From: Flavobacterium sp.
Lineage (GTDB): Bacteria > Bacteroidota > Bacteroidia > Flavobacteriales > Flavobacteriaceae
DNA: 36,415 bases
Reading direction: 5' to 3'
Assembly: GCA_004296145.1 (NCBI GenBank)
Contig: SEBM01000002.1
Location: forward strand, 1 to 36,415
Position 1 is the first letter of the stretch; each line of letters begins with the position of its first letter. Under the pieces are notes generated by a model that saw only the letters and a program-made list of their open reading frames with translations, ran no database searches and was not told the origin of the DNA. This document shows positions 26,110 to 34,836 of the stretch, piece by piece. Made by a program: the position numbers and the translations under genes.

Positions 26110-29085
26110 ATGAAAACAATTTACAAAAAGTTGTTATTTTTATTCCTATTGTTGCCGTTCACTGTGTTAGCTCAAAACACTGTAAGCGGGACTGTTGTCG
26201 ATAAAGCAACAGGTCAGCCAATACCAGGGGTAAATGTAAGTGTGCAAGGTGCTCCAGGCGGAACATCTACAGGATTTGATGGTATTTACCAACTATCAAA
26301 TGTTAAGAATGGTAATAAAATTGTTGTTTCTTTTATTGGTTACAAAACTACAACGATTGATTTTAATGGACAGAAAACATTAAATGTAACTTTAGAGGAA
26401 GATACTAATCAACTTAAGGAAGTTGTAGTACAAGTAGGTTATGGAACTGTTAAGAAAAAAGACGCAACAGGATCTGTATCACAAATTTCTGCTAAAGAAT
26501 TTAACAAAGGTATAAATGTAACTCCGGAAAGTTTAATTAGCGGCCGTATTTCAGGTGTTAATGTAACAGGAGGAGGAGCTCCAGGTGCAAAAGCAGATAT
26601 TAGAATCCGTGGAGGATCTTCTTTAAATGCGTCGAATGAGCCATTGATTGTATTAGACGGTCTTCCGTTAAGTAATACTAAGCCAGAAGGATCTACAAGT
26701 ATTTTGTCTACAATTGATCCTAATGATATTGAGTCGTTTACAGTTCTTAAAGACGCTTCTGCTGCTGCAATCTACGGATCTCGTGCTGCAAATGGTGTTA
26801 TCGTTATTACGACTAAAAAAGGAACAAAAGGTGCTGTTAAAGTAAACTTTAGTTCTCAGGTAGGTATCAATACGGTTGCTAATACAGTAGATGTAATGAG
26901 TGCAAGTCAATACCGCCAATTAGTAAATACGAAAGGTTCAACTGCTCAACAAGCATTATTAGGAAATGCTAATACAAACTGGCAGGATGAAATTTTCCAT
27001 ACAGCATTAACAACAAACAACAATATCTCTGTAAGTGGTTCACTATTTAACAAGTTACCAGTACGTTTATCTGTTGGAAATGTTGATAATCCTGGAATCT
27101 TAAGAAATACTTCTTTTGAAAGAACTACGACATCGTTATCGTTAAATCCGGTTTTATTTGATAATCATTTAAAAATTGATATTAGCGGAAACCTTTCTTT
27201 CGGGAAGAATAGATTTCAAGATGAAGGAGCTGTCATAGGAAGTGCAATTGGTTTTGATCCAACACAGTCAGTTTATGAAGCAGGTTCTCGTTATGATGGA
27301 TATTTCGAATGGTTAGAGCCAACAGGAAACCTACCTTTATTACCGGCAAGAAATCCTGTTGCAAGATTAAATCAGGATGAAAGAAGAGCAACTTCTACAA
27401 GAAAATGGGGTAACATTAGATTAGACTACAAATTTCATTTCTTTGAAGATTTAAGAGCGGTTGTAGAAGCTGGTATTGATAGATTTGATAGTAGCGGTTA
27501 CACTGAAGTAAGCACTCAAAGTGCATTAGGATATCAGCCAAAAGCTTTTACTGATGCGGCTTATGTAAACTTAGGAAACTACTCTAGTTATACAGATGCA
27601 CTTCAAAACAAAAACTTAAATGCTTATTTTAATTATACTAAAGATTTAGGAAAAATTAAAGTTGATGCAACAGCTGGTTATAACTACCAATTGTTTCAAA
27701 GAGAAAAATATCAATCTGGAGAGACAAGACAACCAAATCCTAACGAGGATGTTACTACAGAACCGGATGTAAATTTACAATCGTTTTTTGGACGTTTGAA
27801 TTTAGGTTATGATAGTAGATATTTATTGACTTTAAATTACAGAAGAGACGGAACTTCTCGTTTTTCTGAAGATAACAGATGGGGTAATTTTGGTGGAGCT
27901 GCTTTTGCATGGAATCTTTCTGAAGAAGCTTTCTTGAAAGGAAATGAAACACTTTCAACTTTAAAATTAAGAGTTGGTTACGGTACAACCGGTCAGCAGG
28001 ATATTTCTGCTCAATATGATTATTTACGCAGGGTAACTATTGGAACAATCAATTCTCAGTATGTTTTTGGTAACACTATTTATTCAACAGCGAGACCAGA
28101 AGGTTACAACCCGGATATTAAATGGGAAGAATTAGCGGAAGCTAACATTGGTATTGATTACGGATTTTTAAACGACAGAATTACAGGATCAGTTAACTAC
28201 TTTGATAAAAAATCAACTGATTTATTAGCAGATATTGCAGTTCCTGATGGTGCTAATATTAGAAATCAAGGTTTCTTTAATATTGGTAGTGTAAGAACAA
28301 AAGGAGTTGAGTTTAGTATTGCTTCTGACATTGTTAAAAATGATAATTTGACTTGGAATGTAGCTTTCAACACAACTTATATTGATCAGGAAATATCAGA
28401 ATTAGGAACTACAGTTCCAGGTTTTCAAGGTTATTTGACCGGAGACAATATAGCGGGTGGAAATGGAAATAAAATCCAGATTAACTCAGTAGGATATGCA
28501 CCAAATTCATTTTTTGTTTACGAACAATTATATGATGCAAACAAAAGACCAATCGCAGGAGCTTATGTAGATAGAAATGCAGATGGAAAAATTGATGCAG
28601 GTGACCGTTACAGAGCTGGTAAAACTGCTCCGGATTATACTTTTGGTTTATTTTCTACTTTAAACTACAAAAAGTTTGATTTTACAATGAACTGGAGAGC
28701 AAGTGTTGGAAACAAAATTTTTGACAACGTAAGTTCTAATTTAGGATATTCTGATGCAGGTTTGAGAAGACAAACAGATTTGTCTAACGTAAGTTCAGAT
28801 TATTTTAATACAGGCTTTACTTTTGAAGATAACGGAACACAACGTTACTTATCTGACTATTTTATTAAAGATGCTTCTTTTATAAAGTTAGATAACGTTA
28901 CACTTGGATATACTTTTGATAAAACAATCATTAAAGCAGCTTCTTTAAGATTTACAGCTGGTGTTCAAAATGTTTTCATTCTTACGAAGTACAATGGATT
29001 AGATCCTGAGAAATTCAACGGAATTGATAATAATGTTTACCCAAGAGCAAGAACTTTCTTGTTTGGAGTTAATGCCAATTTCTAA
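26110..29085 (+). CDS. susC: SusC-type TonB-dependent outer-membrane receptor
   Basis: A 991-residue outer-membrane importer for starch oligosaccharides, energised by TonB. It has a signal peptide at 1-22 (ending TVLAQ), a carboxypeptidase-regulatory-like domain at ~24-105 (SGTVVDKATGQPIPGVNVSV), the SusC plug signature (VVVQVGYGTVKKKDATGSVS, and RIRGGSSLNASNEPLIVLDG), then a 22-strand barrel ending in an aromatic residue (FLFGVNANF). It leads a rightward unit with susD 36 bases downstream and susE after that. The divergent LacI-type gene probably controls it. The substrate is inferred from the surrounding amylases. Confidence 0.96.
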   Translation: MKTIYKKLLFLFLLLPFTVLAQNTVSGTVVDKATGQPIPGVNVSVQGAPGGTSTGFDGIYQLSNVKNGNKIVVSFIGYKTTTIDFNGQKTLNVTLEEDTNQLKEVVVQVGYGTVKKKDATGSVSQISAKEFNKGINVTPESLISGRISGVNVTGGGAPGAKADIRIRGGSSLNASNEPLIVLDGLPLSNTKPEGSTSILSTIDPNDIESFTVLKDASAAAIYGSRAANGVIVITTKKGTKGAVKVNFSSQVGINTVANTVDVMSASQYRQLVNTKGSTAQQALLGNANTNWQDEIFHTALTTNNNISVSGSLFNKLPVRLSVGNVDNPGILRNTSFERTTTSLSLNPVLFDNHLKIDISGNLSFGKNRFQDEGAVIGSAIGFDPTQSVYEAGSRYDGYFEWLEPTGNLPLLPARNPVARLNQDERRATSTRKWGNIRLDYKFHFFEDLRAVVEAGIDRFDSSGYTEVSTQSALGYQPKAFTDAAYVNLGNYSSYTDALQNKNLNAYFNYTKDLGKIKVDATAGYNYQLFQREKYQSGETRQPNPNEDVTTEPDVNLQSFFGRLNLGYDSRYLLTLNYRRDGTSRFSEDNRWGNFGGAAFAWNLSEEAFLKGNETLSTLKLRVGYGTTGQQDISAQYDYLRRVTIGTINSQYVFGNTIYSTARPEGYNPDIKWEELAEANIGIDYGFLNDRITGSVNYFDKKSTDLLADIAVPDGANIRNQGFFNIGSVRTKGVEFSIASDIVKNDNLTWNVAFNTTYIDQEISELGTTVPGFQGYLTGDNIAGGNGNKIQINSVGYAPNSFFVYEQLYDANKRPIAGAYVDRNADGKIDAGDRYRAGKTAPDYTFGLFSTLNYKKFDFTMNWRASVGNKIFDNVSSNLGYSDAGLRRQTDLSNVSSDYFNTGFTFEDNGTQRYLSDYFIKDASFIKLDNVTLGYTFDKTIIKAASLRFTAGVQNVFILTKYNGLDPEKFNGIDNNVYPRARTFLFGVNANF

Positions 29086-29121
29086 TAGTAGACTGAAATC
29101 AAAAATTTAAAAATAAACAAA

Positions 29122-30747
29122 ATGAAAATATCATTTAAATATATATCTTATTTTTTCCTATTCGTTTTAGGATTAAGTATGACGCTTACCTCGTGTACGG
29201 ACGATTTAAACGTGACACCAAAGGATGATGATGAGTTTTTATCTGAGACATTCTTTCAAGATCCGGCATCTTATAAACAAGTATTAGCTAAATTATACGC
29301 TGGCTTGTATGTGGGAGGAAATGATGGTGATGGAGATGCTTCAATACCTGGAAGAAACCCGGATATTTCAGGACTTGGTGGTGACTTTAGCAGTTACTTA
29401 AGATTGCTTTTTGTTACACAGGAATTTTCTACAGATGAAGCTATTATTGCTTGGGCAGATGGTACTTTACCAACGATAAACGCGCAAACATGGGCTCCTG
29501 CTAATGAATTTTTAGAAGGGACATTCTCAAGAGCGTTTTATCATATTAGTGTAGCTAATGAGTTTTTAAGACAAACTACTGATGAGAAATTAACAGCAAG
29601 AGGTGTTGATGCAAACTTAAAAGCCGAAATCGCTACATTTAGAGCTGAAGCTCGTTTTTTAAGAGCGTTTTCTTATTATAACCTAATGGATTTGTTTGGA
29701 AATGTGCCAATTACTACAGAAAATGATCCTGTTGGATTCTATTATCCGGTACAAAAATCAAGAGCAGAAGTTTTTGCTTTTGTTGAATCTGAATTGAAAG
29801 ATTTAGATAATAGTTTGGCGGCTTCAAAAAGTAATGAATATGGTAGAGTAGATAAAACGGCTGCTAAATTTTTATTGGCACAAATTTATTTAAATTCTAA
29901 AGTATATACAGGAGTTGATAGAAATAATGACGCTGCTACAATGTGTAGTGAAGTTATTAATTCAGGATATACTTTCGCAAATGTTCCTTACCGTTATTTA
30001 TTCTCTGCTGACAACAACAGAAATGGTGCTCAGTCAGAATTTATTTTCCCAATTGTTGGTGATGGTAACGCAATCAGAGCTACTGGTGGAGGAATGAGTT
30101 TTATTATGCACGCTTCTATTGGAGGTAGTATGAATGCTGCATCAAGAGGTATGGATGGTGGATGGCAGGGAATCAGAACTCGTAGAGAGTTTGTAAATCT
30201 TTTCCCTGACGAAACAGCAACTGCTGATAACAGAGGAACATTTTATGTTGATGGTCAATCAAAAAACATTAACAATGTTGGAACTTTTACAGATGGTTAT
30301 GCGGTAACAAAATACATCAATAAGAATGCAGATGGTTCTGCAGCTCAAAGAAATGATATTCCGGATATTGATTTCCCAATGTTCAGATTAACTGATGCTT
30401 ATTTAATGTATGCAGAAGCAACTCTTAGAGGAGCGAGTACAGGAAACATTAATACAGCTTTAGGTTATATTAATCAAATTAGAACCAGAGCAAATGCACA
30501 AACAATTACACTTCCTGAGTTAACACTTGATTTTATCTTAGATGAAAGAGGAAGAGAATTGTTTTGGGAATGTCACAGAAGAACGGATTTAATTCGTTTT
30601 GGAAAATTCACAGGAGGATCTAAAATCTGGCAGTGGAAAGGTGGTTCTATCAATGGGAATTCTACAGAGTCTTACAGAGACCTTATGCCAATTCCTGCAA
30701 GAAACATTCAGGCGAACCCAACATTAAAGCAAAACACTGGATACTAA
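29122..30747 (+). CDS. susD: SusD-family starch-binding outer-membrane lipoprotein
   Basis: A 541-residue surface lipoprotein that caps the SusC barrel and binds the glycan. The signal ends MTLTSC with Cys25, and the following TDDL is acidic, fitting the Bacteroidetes lipoprotein surface-export signal. The helical SusD fold is marked by FLRAFSYYNLMDLFGNVPI and by the C-terminal ILDERGRELFWECHRRTDLI and PIPARNIQANPTLKQNTGY. The length is normal. It is 36 bases after susC and 17 bases before susE, so the three are cotranscribed. Confidence 0.96.
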   Translation: MKISFKYISYFFLFVLGLSMTLTSCTDDLNVTPKDDDEFLSETFFQDPASYKQVLAKLYAGLYVGGNDGDGDASIPGRNPDISGLGGDFSSYLRLLFVTQEFSTDEAIIAWADGTLPTINAQTWAPANEFLEGTFSRAFYHISVANEFLRQTTDEKLTARGVDANLKAEIATFRAEARFLRAFSYYNLMDLFGNVPITTENDPVGFYYPVQKSRAEVFAFVESELKDLDNSLAASKSNEYGRVDKTAAKFLLAQIYLNSKVYTGVDRNNDAATMCSEVINSGYTFANVPYRYLFSADNNRNGAQSEFIFPIVGDGNAIRATGGGMSFIMHASIGGSMNAASRGMDGGWQGIRTRREFVNLFPDETATADNRGTFYVDGQSKNINNVGTFTDGYAVTKYINKNADGSAAQRNDIPDIDFPMFRLTDAYLMYAEATLRGASTGNINTALGYINQIRTRANAQTITLPELTLDFILDERGRELFWECHRRTDLIRFGKFTGGSKIWQWKGGSINGNSTESYRDLMPIPARNIQANPTLKQNTGY

Positions 30748-30764
30748 TTTTATAAAACATTCAA

Positions 30765-31586
30765 ATGAAAAATATATATAAAATTTTAATCGCATTTATT
30801 GGTGTACTTGCGATCTCATGTAATGCTGATGATGTAGAAAACAGACCTGTTATTGCTGTAGGAACTGCTCCGGTATTATTAACACCACAAGACGGTTTCA
30901 GTATTGTGCTTTCAAAGGAAACTGAGAAACAAATTGCTACAACTGTTACATGGGACAAAGCAACCTATGTTGGAAGTGCTGTAATAGTAAACTATACAAT
31001 TCAAATTGCAAAAGCAGGAACTGATTTTAAAAGTCCAATGACGGTATCGAGTACTACTGCAGTTTCAAAGGCATTAACAGTAGAAGAACTAAACTCTGCA
31101 TTGGTTAATGGAGGGTTTATTGAGAAAGAAGTAAACGATGTGGAGTTACGTATTAAGGCTGTAATAGGTGCTGACGGGCTTCCGCAATATTCAGATTCAA
31201 TTACTTTTAAAGCGACTCCTTATCACGCGCCATTAGCTAGTTCTCACTGGTTAGTTGGAGGTGCAACTCCTGGCGGATGGTCATGGGATGGAGATGCTGA
31301 AACTGAATTTCCTCTTGTTAGCGGACAAACAAAAATCTATCAGGTAAGTCTTGTTCTTAAAAATGGAGAAGCTTTTAGAGAGTTTTTAAAGAACGACTTT
31401 ACAAGCGGAGGCAACTGGGGAGGAGATAATAGTCATAACTTTGAGTATTACGCTAACGCTGGTTATGTAATTGACTCAGAATTGGTAAATGCAAATGATG
31501 GAGATAAAAACTTCAAATATACCGGACCAACCGGACTTAGAGTTTTAAAAATTGACAACGTTGCAAAAACTATAACATTAGATTAA
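30765..31586 (+). CDS. susE: SusE-like outer-membrane lipoprotein, short form
   Basis: A 273-residue surface lipoprotein (signal LAISC, Cys19; following NADD is acidic and fits surface export). Residues ~25-150 resemble the SusE N-terminal Ig-like domain (VTWDKATYVGSAVIVNYTIQ). Residues ~160-273 form one starch-binding module with a Trp-rich face (SHWLVGGATPGGWSWDGD, GGNWGGD). Bacteroides SusE has two such binding modules after the Ig-like domain and is about 387 residues long, so this protein is a reduced version. It is followed within 20 bases by an intrinsic terminator. Confidence 0.88.
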   Translation: MKNIYKILIAFIGVLAISCNADDVENRPVIAVGTAPVLLTPQDGFSIVLSKETEKQIATTVTWDKATYVGSAVIVNYTIQIAKAGTDFKSPMTVSSTTAVSKALTVEELNSALVNGGFIEKEVNDVELRIKAVIGADGLPQYSDSITFKATPYHAPLASSHWLVGGATPGGWSWDGDAETEFPLVSGQTKIYQVSLVLKNGEAFREFLKNDFTSGGNWGGDNSHNFEYYANAGYVIDSELVNANDGDKNFKYTGPTGLRVLKIDNVAKTITLD

Positions 31587-31605
31587 TTTTTAATGTAAAT
31601 ATTGG

Positions 31606-31634
31606 AAAGGCTATCTCTATGATAGCCTTTTTTT
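31606..31634 (+). terminator. Intrinsic terminator between susE and the amylase
   Basis: AAAGGCTATC (31606-31615) pairs with GATAGCCTTT (31621-31630) around a 5-base loop, followed by seven T. Only 27 bases separate it from the next ATG and no TAnnTTTG box is visible there, so it is probably a partial terminator inside the transcription unit. Confidence 0.8.
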
Positions 31635-31661
31635 ATAATACTAATCTAACCAAACCACATT

Positions 31662-34529
31662 ATGAAAAAAACTATACTAATAATATTTCTTCTGTTATCG
31701 GCAATTTCATTTGCACAATTGCAACAAACAGTAACTTACTCGATAAGTCCATCCAGTTTTGAAGATACAACTCCAATAACAATAACTATTAATGGAAATA
31801 TCGATGAAAGTAAATGGGGAGTAACCGGAAACGCATTATATCTTTGGTCATGGTCTTATGATGTAAGTGATGCTAATCAAATGGATTCGCCGTCAAACGG
31901 ATCGTGGACTGCATCAAATGAAGCCAGTAAATTCACTTATAATGCCGGAACAGATACTTATACAAAAACCTTTACGCCTTCTGTTTATTTTGCTAGAAAC
32001 GGAATTGGAAAAATAGGTTTTTTGGTTAAAGCTAAAGACGGCAGCGGAGGTAAGCAATCACAGGATATTGTGGTTGAAGTAGGCTCTTTTCAGGTTTCAC
32101 TTACTTCACCAGTAGAAAATAGTACAACAATTATTTCTTCCGGATCGAACTTTACTATTGCAGCAAAAAACACAAATGGAAATGCAAGTTATTCTCTAAA
32201 ATCAAACGGAACGGTTATTAATTCTAATACCGCTACAGCAAGTTATTCATTTAATCATACCGCTATTACAGCAAATCAAAGTTATGAATTAAGTGTAACA
32301 CAGGGAGCAACTACTATTTCTAAAAAGTTTTCAGTTGTTGTAAATCCAAATACAGTTTCTGCAGCAATGCCAACAGGTTTAGTTGATGGAATAAATTATA
32401 ATCCTACTAACGCTACAAAAGCAACTTTGGTTTTAGATGCGCCTTTAAAAGACTTTGTTTACGTTGCAGGAAGCTTTAATAACTGGCAGCCTACATCGGC
32501 GTATGCCATGAAAAAAGATCCAACTTCAGGAAAATTCTGGTTAGAACTAACCGGATTAGTTTCAGGAGCAAATAATACGTATCAATATTGGGTAGTAGAT
32601 GCAACGCCGCTTACAAATTCACCTTCAATGGTAAAAACGGCAGATCCATATTCTACATTAGTTTTATCACCTTATGATGATCCTTTTATACCTGCCGCAT
32701 CTTATCCAAATTTACCTGCTTATCCTGCGGGACAAAATTTTGAAGTTACAGTTTTAAAAACAGGTCAAGCTGCTTATAATTGGCAAGTAACCAATTTTAC
32801 AAAACCAGAAAAAGAAAAATTGGTGGTTTATGAAGTTTTGGTTCGCGATTTTGATGCTGCCAGAAATTATCAAAGTTTAATTGATAAAATCGATTATTTT
32901 AAAAACTTAAAAATAAATGCAATCGAATTAATGCCAGTAATGGAATTTGAAGGCAATGAAAGCTGGGGGTATAATACTTCATTTCATATGGCTTTGGATA
33001 AATTTTACGGAACTTCAGATAAGTTAAAAGAATTAATTGACGTGTGTCACCAAAATGGAATCGCAGTTATTCTTGACGTTGCTCTAAATCACGCCTTTGG
33101 AAGAAACCCAATGGTGAGAATGTGGATGAATGATCCTGACGGTGACGGATTTGGATCTCCAACAGCAGAGAATCCTTATTTCAATACAGAAGCAAAACAT
33201 ACTTATAGTGTTGGAGAAGATTTTAATCATCAATCGGTAAGAACTCAAAATTATGTAGAGCGTGTTGTAAAACAATGGATTGAGGAATATAAAATCGATG
33301 GTTTCCGTTGGGATTTAACAAAAGGATTTACACAGGCTTGTACAGCATCTGATGAAACTTGTACCAATGGCTATCAGCAGGATAGAGTGGAGATTCTTAA
33401 AAAATATGCAGATTACTCATGGAGTTTAGATCCAACACATTACACCATTTTTGAGCATTTGGGAACAGATTCTGAAGAACAGCAATGGGCAAATTACAGA
33501 GTTAATGAAACACCAAGTAAAGGAGTTATGATGTGGGGTAAAATGACAGATCCGTACAATGAATTGTCAATGGGATATGCCAGTAATATTTCTAAAATGG
33601 CAAGTGCGAGCCGTGGATTTACAGCAAATCGTTTGATGGGTTATGCAGAAAGTCATGATGAAGAACGATTAATGTATAAAAACGTTCAATACGGAGCTTC
33701 TTCAGGAAGTTATAATGTAAAAACATTAAATACTGCATTGTCAAGAATGTCTGCAATTGGAGCAGTTTCATTATTGGTTCCTGGTCCAAAAATGATTTGG
33801 CATTTTGGAGAATTAGGATGGGATGAATCTATTTTTACATGCAATAACGGAACTGTAAATGATTCGTCAGGAACTATTCCGGGAGATTGTAAATTAGATA
33901 CAAAACCACAGCCTCAATGGGTAGAAAACTGGACAGGTGATTCAAATAGAAATAAAATCTATAACGACTGGGCAAAAATGATTACTCTAAAAATGGCAGA
34001 ACCTGTATTTTTAGGAACGCCAACTATAGCGACAGCAAATTCATTAAGCGTAAATATTAAAATTACCAATTCAAATCTGGCTTCAACACAATTAAAAGAT
34101 GTATTGATTATCGCCAATTTTGATGTAACTACTAAAAGTGTTCCTACTGGTTTTCAATATACAGGAGCGTGGTATAATTTAATGGATAATACAACTATCA
34201 ATGTTACAGATGTAAACGCTGCAATTAGTTTGCCTTCGGGAGAATATAGAATTTATGGTAACAAACAGGCAAATTTAGCGATAGAGGATTTTGAAAAAGG
34301 AAATGCTGTGACTTTACATCCAAACCCTGTTGCCGATTATTTTACTTTAAATATAGAAACAACAAAAGTTCAGGTTTATTCAATTTCAGGTCAATTGGTA
34401 AAAAGTTTTACAACGAACGGAAATCCGGATTTTCAGTTTAGTGTAAGTGATCTTAAAACAGGATTGTATCTTGTAAAAGCGTTTGACACAAATAATAAAA
34501 CACAAGTGATGAAATTCATCAAAAAATAA
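31662..34529 (+). CDS. GH13 alpha-amylase with type IX secretion domain
   Basis: A 955-residue secreted or cell-surface amylase. It has a signal peptide at 1-18, N-terminal beta-sandwich domains to ~240, a CBM48-type module at ~250-330 (FVYVAGSFNNWQPTSAYAMK), and a GH13 barrel at ~385-780 with LDVALNH (471-477), IDGFRWDLTKG (nucleophile Asp551), TIFEHLG (acid/base Glu598) and AESHDEERL (Asp666). Then comes a C-terminal beta domain. The last ~75 residues (LHPNPVADYFTLNI, then VQVYSISGQLVKSF and LKTGLYLVKAF) form a type A type IX sorting domain that should direct export across the outer membrane. It is last in the rightward unit after the susE terminator, and a second terminator follows it. Confidence 0.94.
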   Translation: MKKTILIIFLLLSAISFAQLQQTVTYSISPSSFEDTTPITITINGNIDESKWGVTGNALYLWSWSYDVSDANQMDSPSNGSWTASNEASKFTYNAGTDTYTKTFTPSVYFARNGIGKIGFLVKAKDGSGGKQSQDIVVEVGSFQVSLTSPVENSTTIISSGSNFTIAAKNTNGNASYSLKSNGTVINSNTATASYSFNHTAITANQSYELSVTQGATTISKKFSVVVNPNTVSAAMPTGLVDGINYNPTNATKATLVLDAPLKDFVYVAGSFNNWQPTSAYAMKKDPTSGKFWLELTGLVSGANNTYQYWVVDATPLTNSPSMVKTADPYSTLVLSPYDDPFIPAASYPNLPAYPAGQNFEVTVLKTGQAAYNWQVTNFTKPEKEKLVVYEVLVRDFDAARNYQSLIDKIDYFKNLKINAIELMPVMEFEGNESWGYNTSFHMALDKFYGTSDKLKELIDVCHQNGIAVILDVALNHAFGRNPMVRMWMNDPDGDGFGSPTAENPYFNTEAKHTYSVGEDFNHQSVRTQNYVERVVKQWIEEYKIDGFRWDLTKGFTQACTASDETCTNGYQQDRVEILKKYADYSWSLDPTHYTIFEHLGTDSEEQQWANYRVNETPSKGVMMWGKMTDPYNELSMGYASNISKMASASRGFTANRLMGYAESHDEERLMYKNVQYGASSGSYNVKTLNTALSRMSAIGAVSLLVPGPKMIWHFGELGWDESIFTCNNGTVNDSSGTIPGDCKLDTKPQPQWVENWTGDSNRNKIYNDWAKMITLKMAEPVFLGTPTIATANSLSVNIKITNSNLASTQLKDVLIIANFDVTTKSVPTGFQYTGAWYNLMDNTTINVTDVNAAISLPSGEYRIYGNKQANLAIEDFEKGNAVTLHPNPVADYFTLNIETTKVQVYSISGQLVKSFTTNGNPDFQFSVSDLKTGLYLVKAFDTNNKTQVMKFIKK

Positions 34530-34546
34530 TGGTTTGTTAGTTATGT

Positions 34547-34580
34547 AAAAGGGCTGTCTGTAAATAGACAGCCTTTTTAT
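34547..34580. terminator. Bidirectional intrinsic terminator
   Basis: GGCTGTCT (34552-34559) pairs with AGACAGCC (34566-34573). The stem is flanked by AAAA on the left and TTTTT on the right, so it works for the rightward amylase and for the leftward small membrane gene that ends 19 bases away. Confidence 0.8.
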
Positions 34581-34598
34581 TTTTAATCTGTTTGCAGA

Positions 34599-34826
34599 CT
34601 ATCTTTTCTTATTATTATATTCTCCAATTACAGCAAAATAACCAAATGTTCCTAACCCTAAAACAATAAGAGGAGTAAGGATAAAAAGAATTATGATTCC
34701 AAAGACCAGGTCATCTTGTTTGTCAGATAATAATTTTGGTAATCCAAATTCGAAAACACAGAAATAGGCAGCAGAAACTGCTAATATCACCCATAAAACT
34801 CCCAAAGCTTGTTTAATTCTATCCAT
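34599..34826 (-). CDS. Small two-helix membrane protein next to the MHS transporter
   Basis: A 75-residue protein with two transmembrane helices (about 6-27 and 42-66), a short linker with KLLSDKQDD and a basic end (NNKKR). The ATG at 34826 (MDRIKQALG) is preferred to a TTG at 34868 that would run into the transporter gene. It lies 10 bases after the transporter stop, on the same strand, so the two are coupled. It recalls small proteins found beside MHS-family carriers in Bacteroidetes (possibly DUF6814), but I cannot confirm the family. A role as an accessory subunit is only a guess. Confidence 0.65.
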   Translation of the reverse strand: MDRIKQALGVLWVILAVSAAYFCVFEFGLPKLLSDKQDDLVFGIIILFILTPLIVLGLGTFGYFAVIGEYNNKKR

Positions 34827-34836
34827 TTTTTCTAAT

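Noticed and set aside
27755-27988. Minus-strand open frame inside susC
   Set aside because: It is a shadow of the susC coding strand with no recognisable domain.
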